A stretch of 64,000 nt of DNA from Gliomastix tumulicola (GCA_001599755.1 BCHX01000001.1:1240001-1304000), one strand, 5' to 3'. Counted from the stretch's first letter, positions 10,832 to 21,796 are shown. The notes: generated by a model not told the origin, from the sequence alone. Numbers and translations are program-made.

Positions 10832-12568
10832 ATGGCCTCCTCCATATCAACATCACAACCACCATCACCAACTCCTTCATCCCTCCTCGCAGGCCTCAAC
10901 TGCAGAGGCAATATTCACCTCATCATCGGCGCCAACCCCCTCGCCGCCACCCGCGCCTCGCAGTCCCTCGCAGCAGGCGCCCACCCGATCCTCATCGCGC
11001 CCGCCACGGCCGAGCCGCACTACAGCCTGCAGGCCAAGATCGACGCCGGCCTCGTCAAGTGGGAGCGGAAAGACTTCCAGGACGCAGACCTTCTCCGCCT
11101 CGGCCGCGCAGAAGTCGACTCCGTCGTCGATGCCGTCTTCGTCACGGGGGGGGAGCCGGCGCGGCGGCGGCACGTGTCCGCGGTCTGCCGGCGGAAGAGG
11201 ATCCCCGTGAACGTCGTGGATGCTCCCGAGCTGTGCACGTTTACTTTACTGTCGACGTACGCGGATGGCCCGCTGCAGGTCGGCGTGACGACGAATGGGA
11301 GGGGGTGTAAGCTGGCGTCGCGGATCCGCAGGGAGATTGCGGCGTCGCTGCCCAAGGACCTGGGGCTCGCCTGCGCACGGCTGGGCGAGGTGCGGAGGCG
11401 ACTGCAGGAGCAGGACAGTGCGAGTTCGAGTTCAAGTTCAGCAGCGGCTGCAGCGTTGGTGGTGGGAGACTTGGAAGAGGACGGCGGGCAGGGCGCCGGG
11501 TTTAATAGGCTCGTGCTCGAGGCGTCGGACGAGGAGGCCCGGACGCGGCGCATGCGCTGGCTCGGCCAGGTCTGCGAGTACTGGCCGCTGCGCCGACTGG
11601 CCTCTGTCTCCGACGCCGACGTCGAGTCCCTCTTCTCCGCGTATCCTCCTCCCTCCTCTTCCAACTCCTGGAACCCAGCATCATCGTCAGACGCCGCCAA
11701 AACCGGCCTCATTATCCTCGCGGGCTCCGGCCCAGGCCACCCGGACCTCCTCACCCAAGCCACCCTCAAAGCCATCCACGCCGCCGACCTCATCCTCGCC
11801 GACAAGCTCGTCCCCTCCGCGGTCCTCGACCTCATCCCGCGCCGCACCCCCGTCCACATCGCGCGCAAGTTCCCGGGCAACGCGGAGCAAGCCCAGCAGG
11901 AGCTCCTCGCCGCCGCGCTCGCCTCGTACCGCGCGGGCCAGACGGTCCTGCGCCTCAAGCAGGGGGACCCCTACCTCTACGGCCGCGGCGGCGAGGAGGT
12001 GCTCTTCTTCCGGGACCGGGGGGGTGTCCCCGAGAGTAAAGTCGTGGTCCTGCCGGGCGTGACGAGTGCGCTGAGTGCCCCGCTGCTCGCGGGCGTGCCG
12101 GCGACGCAGAGGGACGTGGCCGATCAGGTGCTCGTGTGCACGGGGACGGGGAAGAAGGGCAAGCCGCCGAGTCCGCCCGAGTTTGTGGCCAGCCGGAGCG
12201 TCGTCTTCCTCATGGCGCTGCACCGCATTGAGGGGCTTGTGCAGGAGCTCACGACACATACCGAGACAGAGAAAGAAGAAGGGAAAGAAACACGAGCGCT
12301 GTGGCCGCTGTCCACGCCCTGCGCCGTCGTCGAGCGCGCCAGCTGCCCGGACCAGCGCATCATCAGGACGACACTGCGACATGTCGCCGAGGCCATCGAG
12401 GTCGAGGGCAGCCGGCCGCCGGGCCTGCTCGTCGTCGGCGCGAGCTGCGAGGTGCTGCACCCGCTCGAGAAGGGACGGGCGTGGGCTGTAGAGGAAGGCT
12501 TCCGGGGTCTGGATGTCGGGGAGTTTGGCGCCGTGGGTGGTGAGCTGGCAAAGCTGGCGGCTGAGTAG
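10832..12568 (+). CDS. Fused siroheme synthase (Met8-type dehydrogenase/ferrochelatase plus uroporphyrinogen-III methyltransferase)
   Basis: Makes siroheme, the sulfite (and nitrite) reductase cofactor, from uroporphyrinogen III. Single exon, 578 residues. The N-terminal half is a Met8-like NAD-binding domain: HLIIGANPLAATRASQSLAA, then VFVTGGEP and NVVDAPELCTF near residues 125-135; the Asp there aligns with the catalytic Asp of yeast Met8. The C-terminal half is a classic SUMT: AGSGPGHPDLLTQATLKA near residue 297, RLKQGDPYLYGRGGEE near 375, and VLPGVTSALSAPLLAGVPAT near 406. A Ser/Ala-rich linker with variable composition joins them. The layout parallels bacterial CysG with domain functions in one chain, and fungal orthologues are commonly fused this way. 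PAPS reductase of the same pathway lies about 10 kb downstream. Confidence 0.93.
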   Translation: MASSISTSQPPSPTPSSLLAGLNCRGNIHLIIGANPLAATRASQSLAAGAHPILIAPATAEPHYSLQAKIDAGLVKWERKDFQDADLLRLGRAEVDSVVDAVFVTGGEPARRRHVSAVCRRKRIPVNVVDAPELCTFTLLSTYADGPLQVGVTTNGRGCKLASRIRREIAASLPKDLGLACARLGEVRRRLQEQDSASSSSSSAAAAALVVGDLEEDGGQGAGFNRLVLEASDEEARTRRMRWLGQVCEYWPLRRLASVSDADVESLFSAYPPPSSSNSWNPASSSDAAKTGLIILAGSGPGHPDLLTQATLKAIHAADLILADKLVPSAVLDLIPRRTPVHIARKFPGNAEQAQQELLAAALASYRAGQTVLRLKQGDPYLYGRGGEEVLFFRDRGGVPESKVVVLPGVTSALSAPLLAGVPATQRDVADQVLVCTGTGKKGKPPSPPEFVASRSVVFLMALHRIEGLVQELTTHTETEKEEGKETRALWPLSTPCAVVERASCPDQRIIRTTLRHVAEAIEVEGSRPPGLLVVGASCEVLHPLEKGRAWAVEEGFRGLDVGEFGAVGGELAKLAAE

Positions 12569-13005
12569 AACATGAATGAACCATCAGGAGTTCAACATAT
12601 AATAAATAGACAAGATACCAAAAAGGGGGTCGTCGCTTCACGATCGAGCACATTGAATTTGAACGTCTACTATAATCTATTGAGAGAGTCGTTTCGGGCG
12701 CAAAAAAATGGCTACGCTAATAAGCATTCTAAATCTAAAAGGACAAAATACAATAAGATGAGCAAAAATCAGGGTGGGAAATATGCCTCTGCCTCTATGA
12801 ACGCATAAGACGCCATAAACCAAATATTATATAGACAAGCCCCCTGAGATGCAGTGTAATATAGATAGGAGAGCACTGACTGACGTCGTCAGGGGGGGTA
12901 GTAAAGACAAGGAAATATAAACAAAGAAAGAGAGAGAATGGATGGCTGGATGGCTGGATGGCTTTCCTAAAGAGCAGACACAAAAAAAAAACATGAAAAT
13001 ACGTG
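12569..13005. other. Convergent 3' region
   Basis: 437 bp between the stops of the siroheme synthase (+) and ferric reductase (-) genes. AT-rich, with a short GGATGGCT repeat near 12940-12962. No gene seen. Confidence 0.5.
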
Positions 13006-14904
13006 CTACCACGTAAAGCTCTCCTCGATAAAGTCCACCGTCGTCTCGCCCTGCACCGCCCGCACGGCACCACGAACATCATCGGCCAGCGCGCCCGGCC
13101 CGCAGACGGTGACGCACATGGCGCCGACCTGCTCCTGGATCTCCTTGACGAGGAGCAGCGGGATGTTGGGCCGGCCGGGGAACATGCGGACGGTGGTGCT
13201 GGCGCTGGTGATGTCCTTGGGGTTCTTGGGCCGGGTGACGAAGACCTGGATGCGGAGGATGTCCTTGCGGTTGGGGATGCGGAGGAGCGTGTCCATGTAA
13301 GGGCGTACCCACTCGAGGGACTCGTACTCGCGGACGATCCAGACGAGGGTCAGGCGCCGCGTGGCGACGGTGCCGTCGTTGTAGCCGTGGAGGATGTGGC
13401 GCAGGTACGAGAGCTGGTGCGTGATGCCTGTGGCGCCGGCGAAGAGGACGGCGTGGCCGTACGAGTCGAGCGAGTGGTGGCCGGCGTAGGGCCCCTCCAT
13501 GGCGGCGCGGAGCTTGACGGCCGTCTGCCCGTGCTTGCAGCTGTCGCGGACCGTGTCGTAGAGCTTGCGCGTCATGCCCGTCTGCGCGCCGATGAGGAAG
13601 GACACGGCCGTGGACGTGCCCGACTTGTCGAAGGCGATGAGGGGGTCCTTCTCCGCCGTGGGGAGCGAGGACCGCGTGCTGCTGTCGTTGTGCTCGACCC
13701 AGGCGATGGAGAACGGATGGCTCTCCCACCGGTTGACGCCCCAGAAGCGGACGTAGGCGTGCGTGCCGGGCTTGACGCTGACGTGGCGGGGCAGGTGCAT
13801 CGTGACGCGCGTGACCTCGCCGGGCATCGGCTCGCAGACGGCGTACGTGTAGCCGCGGCCGGACCAGTTGGCAAAGACGAGGCGCAGGATGCGGGCGAGG
13901 CGGTCGGCACCCCAGAGCACGCAGATGGCGATGATCCACGGCAGCTGGGGCAGGCCGCCGGCGACGTGGGCGGTGGCGCAGTGGATCCAGGTGCAGACGA
14001 ACGCGATGATGGCCATGAGGATGTGGATGTTGAGGAAGGTCTCGTAGAAGGCGTGACGCACGGGCGACAGGGCCGTCATGATGAGGATGACCATGGCAAA
14101 CGTGCCCACCCAGCCGGAGCCGTAGAACCAGCCGCCAAACATCTTGCTCCAGAACCCGGCCCAGCCAACATCGGCAATGACGGGGACCGACCAGGCCAGC
14201 GCGTGGATGACGGTCTCGACGACGACGAGCTTGCCCATCCAGCGGTGCAGCAGGTTGTACGTGTCGAAGCTGATCTGCAGCAGGCCGATGAGCGGGTTGT
14301 TGCGGCCGGCCAGGATGATGAGCGGCACCATGTTGACGAGGGCGAGCGTGCCGGAGCGGCCGCGGATCTCGGCGCAGAGGGCGAACTTGTTGGTCTGCGT
14401 CCAGTCGACGACGAACATGTGCACGATGTTGCTGCCGACGTACGCCAGCAGCACGATGAAGTGGAAGCGCGAGGGCAGCGTGCCGACGTTGATGGCCGAC
14501 GACAGCTTGATCTCGCGGTTGTGGCGCTTGCTCCAGAGCGGCGCGTACAGGATGTGCTTCTTGATGAACGGCATCCAGCTCCACTGCGCGACGCGGAAGT
14601 AGTTCTGCTTGTCGCGGGGCGCGCTCATGGCAGAGACACGCCGCAGCTGCGCCCAGAGCAGCTGCCCGATGCGGACGACGAGGACGAGGCCGGCGGAGAT
14701 GCCCAGCATGAGCCATAGCACCTTCATAAAGAGCATGTTCATGGGCTGGTTGACGCCGTTGAGGTTGGAGTAGTAGGGCGTGATGGTCGACGTGGGCTCT
14801 TCGCCCTCGGCGGTTGAGTCGGCTCGGATGTGAAGAGTTTCGGTGGCCATAGCGAGAGCGTCGACTTGGGCGATCCCGCGCCGCAGGGCGCTCATGCTAT
14901 CCAT
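13006..14904 (-). CDS. Ferric/cupric reductase transmembrane protein (FRE family)
   Basis: Plasma-membrane flavocytochrome that reduces extracellular Fe(III) or Cu(II) with cytosolic NADPH. Single exon, 632 residues. Two bis-heme histidine pairs sit in adjacent helices with the classic 13-residue gap: H220/H234 (HRWMGKLVVVETVIH) and H294/H308 (HILMAIIAFVCTWIH). The FAD motif HPFSIAW starts at 396; NADPH-binding elements are FAGATGITHQLSYLRHIL and TVCGPGALADD; the protein ends IEESFTW, as fungal FRE proteins do. Two earlier methionines near residues 4 and 19 could also initiate; I took the first ATG. A GT-rich Z-DNA-prone tract begins 27 bp upstream. Substrate preference (iron or copper) cannot be read from sequence. 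There is no adjacent multicopper oxidase or permease that would make an uptake cluster. Confidence 0.93.
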   Translation of the reverse strand: MDSMSALRRGIAQVDALAMATETLHIRADSTAEGEEPTSTITPYYSNLNGVNQPMNMLFMKVLWLMLGISAGLVLVVRIGQLLWAQLRRVSAMSAPRDKQNYFRVAQWSWMPFIKKHILYAPLWSKRHNREIKLSSAINVGTLPSRFHFIVLLAYVGSNIVHMFVVDWTQTNKFALCAEIRGRSGTLALVNMVPLIILAGRNNPLIGLLQISFDTYNLLHRWMGKLVVVETVIHALAWSVPVIADVGWAGFWSKMFGGWFYGSGWVGTFAMVILIMTALSPVRHAFYETFLNIHILMAIIAFVCTWIHCATAHVAGGLPQLPWIIAICVLWGADRLARILRLVFANWSGRGYTYAVCEPMPGEVTRVTMHLPRHVSVKPGTHAYVRFWGVNRWESHPFSIAWVEHNDSSTRSSLPTAEKDPLIAFDKSGTSTAVSFLIGAQTGMTRKLYDTVRDSCKHGQTAVKLRAAMEGPYAGHHSLDSYGHAVLFAGATGITHQLSYLRHILHGYNDGTVATRRLTLVWIVREYESLEWVRPYMDTLLRIPNRKDILRIQVFVTRPKNPKDITSASTTVRMFPGRPNIPLLLVKEIQEQVGAMCVTVCGPGALADDVRGAVRAVQGETTVDFIEESFTW

Positions 14905-14930
14905 GATGTTGTTCGGCCAAGGAGGGTGAG

Positions 14931-14978
14931 TTGTGTGTGTTGGTTGGTGTGCGTGTGTGCGCGTGTGCGCGTGTGTGT
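14931..14978. repeat. GT/GC alternating purine-pyrimidine tract
   Basis: Imperfect GT, GCGT and GTGC dinucleotide run (with TTGG interruptions) starting 27 bp upstream of the ferric reductase ATG. It is prone to Z-DNA and slippage. Confidence 0.85.
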
Positions 14979-16076
14979 TTTGCGAGATATCTGAAGATAG
15001 ATGGAAAAGACACGGAGGGGGTTCGTCAAAGAAAGAGCGTCAGGGAGGGTACACTCTCTCGCACAAGGGAGCCAGGCCAACCAAATATCGAATTCGCTCG
15101 GCTGAGACTGCTCAGTACAGACGTGTTCAGGCTGCGGGGGGGCGGCAGTCTGAGCACGAGTGAACCGCGGAACAATCAGGGACGGGTGTCAGAGACGGTG
15201 GCCGAATAGCATGCTGGCGGATTCAGAGAACAGGGGAGAAGGTCTAGATCGGAGGCTGTTCTGCTGGAGGCGGTGTCTTGTTTGACGATGTGTCGGGAAC
15301 AGGCGGCACGGGCCAGTTCGAAATGAGTGAATGGATGTGACTCTGCCGGAGACGAGATGAGATAACGTCTAGGTCGGGTGTCGAAGCGGGCGAATGAGGA
15401 GCGTCGTCGAGATTGGAACCAGAAAAAGAGAGAGAGCTTCAAGCCTTGTCGTGTCGTGTCGTGTCCCGTCTTAAGAAAGGCCAAGGCGGTATATGAAAAA
15501 GAGATAATTCACCTCGTTGAAACGACTGACTGAAGGAGGCGGTGCTGTGTGGAGAAGCAAACAGACAATAGCGATTGTGTTCTTGTCGTCACCGGGAGAC
15601 AAACTGATGATGGAATGACGAAGAGAGAGAGAAAGTGAGCAGACGCAGGCGCGATACCAATTGCTGGCGGTGGCTGCGAGTTAAGATGAACCAGACGATC
15701 ACCAAGGGATGGACGATCTTGGAGTGCTTGGGAGTGGACCAGCCGCGGAGAACAATCACGCTGTCGTTTTTGTTGTGCGGACAGAGTGAAGGGACAGTGA
15801 AGTAACGTGAGGTAACGCGGAATCGAGTGAATGGAAGAAGAATCAACCGCCAAACCGAAGAGAACACACCGCAGACGAAACGCGCACCAGAGAATGGAAG
15901 CTGCAGGAGAGGAAGCAGGTGAGGTGAGGTCCGACATGAGCAGCTGTGGCGGTACGCGATACTTGAAGGAAGGGCGGCAACATGCTGCAGCAGGCCTGGT
16001 ACCTACAGGTACATGTCCCACCACCGGTTTGCACGCTAGAACAATGTACCTCCACCAAGCCCTTGGCTGGCGAACC

Positions 16077-16131
16077 CCCCCTGTAAATGGCCCCCTGTAA
16101 ATGGCCCCCTGTAGCCTCCCCCTGTAAAATG
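16077..16131. repeat. 14-bp tandem repeat, four units
   Basis: Units CCCCCTGTAAATGG (16077-16090 and 16091-16104), CCCCCTGTAGCCT (16105-16117) and CCCCCTGTAAAATG (16118-16131). Each carries CCCCT, the reverse complement of the AGGGG core of stress-response elements. It lies 1.2 kb upstream of the ferric reductase. Confidence 0.85.
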
Positions 16132-16987
16132 TGGCCGTCAGTGCGTCAGTCTGATTTTTCGCCCACCTGATTCCTCGCTTGGCTGCGCAGCACAGCACAA
16201 GCAGGAACAGTGCTCAGTGCTCACTGCAGAGCTGCCTTGCCCAGCCAAAGCACAGATATGACTGGATCATGCACCATGACGCTAGCCAGGGGGGAGGCTG
16301 GCAAAGCTGGCTCCTTCTGCGCCGCCTGATTACGAACGACAGCACTGGCTGCTCCCAGCGGCTTGGCTACGATAGGGGGGTCGGCCGGGCATCATCATCC
16401 ATGCATGATTCATCCCGTCTGGTTTCTGGTGACTCCTCAGTCCATAAAGCACCTGATAGCGAGGTGGCCCTGACGAGGTATGAGTATCGACGAAACCCCC
16501 AGTGCCCAGATCTGCCCACGGACCGGAACAGCGTGCCACGGAGAGGCTGGGCTGGTGCCAGTCAGGTCTGAGCCTTCGTATTCCATCGACCAACCAAATG
16601 CCTGAGTCTCCCTCCTCCCTCGGGCCAGTCAGCCCCCTTCCCCCCCCCCTCACTCAGCTGCCCTTCAGGTGTCGGTGTGTCGAGGCCAGTTCCAACGACT
16701 GGCGGAGGTTGTTTCTGAAACGCGGCCGGACCGGGGTCAGGGCCACTCCAGCCAGTCGGAGCCCCTGCAAGTCCTGCAGAGGCGCATGCCAGGGGCTCCA
16801 ATGGATTTTGTTTCTCTGGCTGGCCCTGGCTTGGTGGCGTTTCCGAGAAAACTACTGCGTTCCTGGCCAACCATTCGTCGAGAACGGCCTCTCCCGACAC
16901 GCTGCGACTCCACTGGCATGTTTCTCACTCGTTCGTTCCAGGCGAGGGCGGCGCTGCTTTAGGCCTCCAGAACATCAGATGTTTCCA

Positions 16988-16995
16988 TCACGTGA
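16988..16995. promoter_or_regulatory. Isolated TCACGTGA palindrome
   Basis: An 8-bp palindrome inside ATCACGTGAT, with no gene start nearby. It may be a chance match, or mark an unannotated transcript in the gene-free region. Confidence 0.2.
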
Positions 16996-17580
16996 TGCCA
17001 CACCACCCGCCCCCGCCTCCCCCAAGGATTGGACGACTTGTTCCGTTTCTTAACGCGGCGTCGCTCTCTAAACCGAGTCCGGCAGGCCCCGACGAATCTG
17101 TCAACGTCCAGCCATCGCCATCGAAACGCCCAGCCAGAGCTTGCCACTTCTGAAACAACCTCCCATCCAGTAAGCCGACTCTCTTTGCATCAATCATATC
17201 GGCCTTACGAGGATTGTCTTATGACTTTTGTTTCCACGTGTGTTCGCACCCCTGCCCTGTTCTATCAGCATGCCAGCCACACCAATGCGAGCGAGTGAGG
17301 ACGGGAAAAAGCTGGAGCCCCGTTGGAGGGTGTGTGTGCTGGTGTCGTATCTGGCATCATGGAATCTCGGTCCTACCCGATCTCAGGCCAGGATGATCAG
17401 CAGCCAATGGCTCGAGGAGCACCGTCTCTTTTCTCCTACAGCGTGGTTTCGTGTGCTCCAGGCATACATTATCATCAGCCCATCCATACTTGAGATGTCG
17501 CCACGCCCTGACAGCTACTCCGTCTCCCATTTCTGCTCCTCTCCGGGTCTCTCACAACAAGAAATCTCATGTGTCCGCCA

Positions 17581-17596
17581 GCGCGCGCGCGCGCGT
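17581..17596. repeat. GC dinucleotide microsatellite
   Basis: Perfect alternating GC run, Z-DNA-prone, in the gene-free region. Confidence 0.8.
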
Positions 17597-18779
17597 GGAC
17601 GCACATGCAGATTCCGCCCCGTCCTCCTGAGGAATCCAAAACTCCCAAACAATAGCCACTTCCGCATCGCGCCATTCCGACGGGAAACATACCCATCTAG
17701 CCGACAGCCAGGCCCAGCCCTCCTCCTTTCGGTCGCCTCGGCTGCCCCCTCCGGACCTGACAACCAAGAAAAAAAAAAGACACCAGTTCGCATGGTCCCG
17801 GGATTTCAGGTGACGGTGAGACTCCACCACCGGGGGAGGGTGTTGCCGTACAACAACAAACGAGATGAGCTGAAGATAAGATGTGATCCGTGCAAAGGCT
17901 TGGGTCCGTCTGCAATATATTGCGGTCAAATGAGGCTCGAGATGAAAGTAAGGGAGGGAGGGGTGGCTTGCATGCATGGGGGGTTTATTAGACCGCGCGG
18001 GTATCGCATGTTGCGCCGTCAGGCGAGAGATGAGGCCTGGCCTCATGCGTGCAGAGCTTTGTGTGTCTCGGATATATAGGTAGGTCGCCCCCTTCTCCAC
18101 CTCATAGCCGACGGGTGATTGTTTGCCTTGATGGTGTTGGTTTTTTGGTAAGTGTTGCTGTTTTCTTTGTCAGGAGGTTTCCGTAACAAGATTCACGATG
18201 CAGCGCGATCAGCTTCTTGGAGACTTTAAGCGGGCAAGTGGACGGACGAGGAGGGAGGGCTTCAGCAGCGTGGAAGCGTCACTCCACCACCACCCTCGCC
18301 CATCCTCGTGAATTCCATCGTGACTGTGACAATTGAAATATCCCAAGTCCTGTTACCATCCAACGGGATTCGTACCGTGAAATCACTCTGTCACTCCCCC
18401 GTGCTCTTCCTCGAAGTTCTTCTCCCTCAGCTTTCTCGATTCGTGATAGGCAATGGCATGTGACTCGGGCTTTGCTATCAAACCACCATTGCTGGTCCAT
18501 GATGCTCCTCTCGTTCATCCTCTCGGTTCGCGGGAGTCCACAAGTCTATTTCTTCGAGGCAATAGGGGCGTCTACCGGAATATCCCTTGCCACCGGTTGC
18601 CAACTTGAAGCATTGGCATGGACCAGGAGACCATACAAAGGGCCAAATAAGTTAAAGATACTCATTTCCGAACCTAGATACTTCAAGTCAGTCGTTGCAA
18701 GGCTTCTTCCCGACAATCCCCAACCTCGATCATAAATATGTATTAGGGGTTCGACACACTGGGCATACTCTCCTTTCCG

Positions 18780-19540
18780 ACTCCGACGCAGACGAAACGC
18801 CCAAGACCAACGAGACGAGCTGGAGATGATGGACCTGAAAATGCTACGACCATGCACCTCAAGTTCTTTCCAAAGCCACTGCCTTCTCGGCCGAGGAGAC
18901 ACCGATCGCGGCAGCCTCCTCCTCAGCCACAACAAGAAGGATCAGGCGGAGGACTATCACGAAGTCATGCAGAGCTTCTACCTCGGCGACGTTCAAGCTG
19001 ATTAGTATAGATTATACGACGGCACGAAACCCGCATCCTTTGCAGCTAGACAAGCCGATCGAACTGGCCCAGCACGACGGCTGTTCACACCGGATATCCA
19101 CCGCCCTCGAGATATGTCGACGCTACCAATACTATGATGCGCCCCCGGCACCTCCTATTTCTGGCGAGGCATCAATGATTTCGCCACATACAAAGAAAGA
19201 CTGGACAGAAGTGGTAGCAGAATTCCAGGGACGGGTACAGAACATATGTGAAGAGGGGAGGAGGGACATACAGCGGCTGGAACACTTCGATTCCCGGATG
19301 TTCACAGCGGCTGTCTAACCCGGAAATTCCACTCAATACACATCGCTATTGGTCGAATGGGAGTATTCGGTGTCCTTCAGAGAAGAGGACAACGGCAAGG
19401 GACATTGGCATCATGCTGCTAGCTCAGCCGCCACAAAAGTGGCAAAAAAGAATAACGATCAAAAGAACAGTAGGAGTCAGAATCAAGGACAGGGGAATGA
19501 CAGAGAACACAAGAGATATACGTTCTATTTTTAAACAAAG
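18780..19540 (+). pseudogene. Possible decayed coding remnant, unrecognised
   Basis: Several adjacent forward frames here carry protein-like stretches broken by stops and frame changes. Examples are RGSLLLSHNKKDQAEDYHEV ending at about 19003, then DKPIELAQHDGCSHRISTAL to a stop at 19318, then EYSVSFREEDNGKGHWHHAA to a stop at 19534. No single start, splice set or domain unites them and I recognise no family. It could equally be random sequence or a poorly conserved transcript. Codon bias is weaker than in the neighbouring genes. Confidence 0.2.
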
Positions 19541-19964
19541 AAGCAACGCTGGACAATAGAAGCTTGAGTGACAGGAGGCACCGGCGGCGGTCAGAGCTTG
19601 TCGAAGAGCACTGGATCGTTAACGAGAAGGTGGGTGGTACAGATCCACACTATCACCTGGCATGTTATGGCAGTCCTTAATGATAAACACCCAGTAGTCA
19701 AAGTTTTGTTTATTTTGATAGAGGCAGCCTGGCCATGTTCACTGAATTCCAGTCGTCGCACTGATTCCTCTGTCCAGGGTGGCTGGAAGGTGATCAGCAG
19801 TGGGTCCAGCCACCATTTCAGGTACACCAGCCACATGAGGCTTAACTTTTGTATTACATAATCCTGGCTGCCGGGCGAGAGGCTCCCGGGAATTTCCAGC
19901 CGCCATCACAAGCCGACAACGACAGCATCAACCAACTCATTACACAGCCATTGAGTCCGTCAAG

Positions 19965-20606
19965 ATGGGTGCCGCCGAGTCTAAAGTCTCCGGGCCTCAG
20001 ACATGGAAGTCGTGAGTTATATCCTTGCCATTGACCACGCCATGGTCGCCTTCAATTCCCCCCCCCGGCTGGAACTGACAAACATCTGGGAAAACAGCTC
20101 AGGACCCAGCTCAGTCTCACACGACCTCGCCGACTCGCTACAAAGGACGCCTGAGGTAACTTGCAGGACCTTCTCCCCCAGAACCTTGACATCACTGACA
20201 CGATCGGACTCTCAAACAGACCGACGCCTCCCGCGCAAGACTAGTCGAGCTCCAGATCCAGGCCCGCGTCGCCGAGGAGCTGCGCAACCTCCAGCGCAAG
20301 GAATCTGAGGCGCTGGCCGCCGCCCACGACAAGATCGCTTCCTCGCCTGACGCTCCCGAGGACAACAACAACAACGCCGCCAGCCGGTTCACCGTCGGCA
20401 AGCAGGTCGACGACCTGCGGAAGCTGCTCGAGGGCCGCAAGCAGGTGCGCGCGCTGCCGGACGAGGTCGAGGCCGCGCGGGGCGACGTGGTGCGGTGCCT
20501 GACGACCAACGACCGGCGGCCGCTGGACTGCTGGCAGGAGGTGGAGAAGTTCAAGGCCGAGGTGAAGAAGCTGGAGAGCACGTGGGTGGACAAGATTACA
20601 TCGTGA
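19965..20606 (+). CDS. MIC19: MICOS subunit Mic19 (CHCH-domain protein, AIM13)
   Basis: Peripheral subunit of the MICOS complex that shapes crista junctions, facing the intermembrane space. Exons 19965-20011, 20098-20155 and 20220-20606, with introns of 86 and 64 bp, give 163 residues. The N-terminus MGAAESK is a good N-myristoylation signal (Gly2), as in CHCHD3/Mic19. A helical charged region (RVAEELRNLQRKESEALAAA) leads to the C-terminal CHCH segment with C128 and C139 (CLTTNDRRPLDC), the CX10C spacing of fungal Mic19. It converges with TYW3 across only 179 bp. The tiny first exons are inferred from donor GTGAGT and acceptor ACAG signals and from the myristoylation motif. Confidence 0.88.
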
Positions 20607-20785
20607 AGGGGGTTTCCCTTGTTGCTATAGTAGAAGGAAGGCGGGCGAAAGCAGAAAGCATAAAAGCACGAAGTTACATGTACATCATGGTATTGAAGAA
20701 GCAGCGATGGATGGCATAGAAGGTGTATAATATGGGATATATTTGCCTTGGTTCCCTTGTCTTTCTTGGTCGTTGGTGTCTCCCG

Positions 20786-21796
20786 TTACAGTCCTAACAA
20801 CTGACCGTCTCCGGCCAGTTCTAGGTCGTGACTTTCGTTGATCGTTTTCTTCCTCTGTTCTAGCTCGGCTTTCTTCTTCAAGCCTTCAGCCCTCTTCCGC
20901 TCCCGTCTGGCAGCTGCATCTTCCCACTCCTCCCCTTCCTGATTTCTCTTCGCCTGGGGTACGGGCTGGTCGACGAATGCCTGCCTAAAAGCCGTCCGGA
21001 ATCTCTCTATCCGCTTGGCATTCTCAGCGAACCTCTCGGTGGCTATGTCCATGAGCATGTGTAAGTACGCTGGCGTGACAAGGCGTATCCTCCTCTCGTT
21101 GCGGACCTGGCCGATGAGAGACTCGAAGCCAAGACCCATTGACCGCACTGCTACTAGCGGTGTTGGCGAGTCGTCGTTGTTCTGGGCGATGTTGATGGCT
21201 CCTGACTCTCTGAAGCCAGCCTCGAGGGCGCATCTCAGCAAGAGCTGTGCGTGAGACGGTGATGCCGTCAGAATGTGTAGAATCTACTAAGCTCAGTATG
21301 TGTATCAAACCCATAGCCCAGGAAGAATCCATACCATAGGTTCAAATTTGAAGTGAATAAGCCGTTTATCCATGTCCGGCTCTCCTCGTACATCCTGGCC
21401 ATGTGAGTCCACCAGCTCGAGGGCGTCCACCCAGTCTTGACTGCCAGCAGGAACCGGGTCATGAGAGACGAACAGCCATTTGCCCCCGGCTCCTTTCCCA
21501 CCTACACCAGCTATCTGGCCTTCATTCTCGGGGTCTGCTGCTGTCTTCTTGCCCTCAACGAAGATACTGACCCTGCCGGCGCAGCTGCTGGTAGTCACCA
21601 CTCCATCAACGACGTTGAGTTCCGAAATGAGCTCTCGGATACCCTCATCCACGGAACCCTTTGGGGAGGCGTCGGTATAATCGGCAGTTGGTACAGCCAG
21701 TTGACTCAGAATCTTGGACTTCCTCTCCAGAAAATTAGCTGGACATATAGGAAGGCCTGGCATCGTGCTGGACCAGGCTGAGTTGGATATTTTCAT
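20786..21796 (-). CDS. TYW3: tRNA wybutosine-synthesizing protein 3 (TYW3)
   Basis: SAM-dependent methyltransferase that N4-methylates the tricyclic intermediate of wybutosine at position 37 of tRNA-Phe. Exon 1 is 21796-21335 and exon 2 is 21283-20786, split by a 51-bp intron (GTATGG to TTAGTAG) between FKFEPM and ILHILTASPSHAQLL; 319 residues. Family landmarks are DYTDASPKGSVDEGIRELI, TTSSCAGRVSIFVEGKK, KWLFVSHDP and SMGLGFESLIG. The C-terminus is a charged helix (WEDAAARRERKRAEGLKKKA). The start at 21796 is the first in-frame ATG; the ATG at 21763 (MPGLPICPANFLERK) is an equally plausible initiator. No other wybutosine-pathway gene is nearby. Confidence 0.9.

Larger units (their letters stand above)
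14905..19964. other. 5-kb gene-free divergent region
   Basis: Between the ferric reductase (-) and MIC19 (+). Open frames here are short, overlapping and without coding bias or recognisable domains. It holds simple repeats (14931, 17581), a 14-bp tandem repeat (16077) and a possible decayed coding remnant (18780-19540). The ferric reductase leader probably occupies some of the left end. Confidence 0.55.

Noticed and set aside
13003..14718. Open frame of 571 codons antisense to the ferric reductase
   Set aside because: The minus-strand frame has clear haem, FAD and NADPH motifs. The antisense frame is low-complexity (Asp, Val, Arg, Ala-rich) and open only because GC-biased codons rarely create stops on the opposite strand.
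17228..18079. 283-codon open frame in the 5-kb gene-free region
   Set aside because: No domain, no codon bias, overlapped by equally long frames on the other strand, and crossed by a GC microsatellite.
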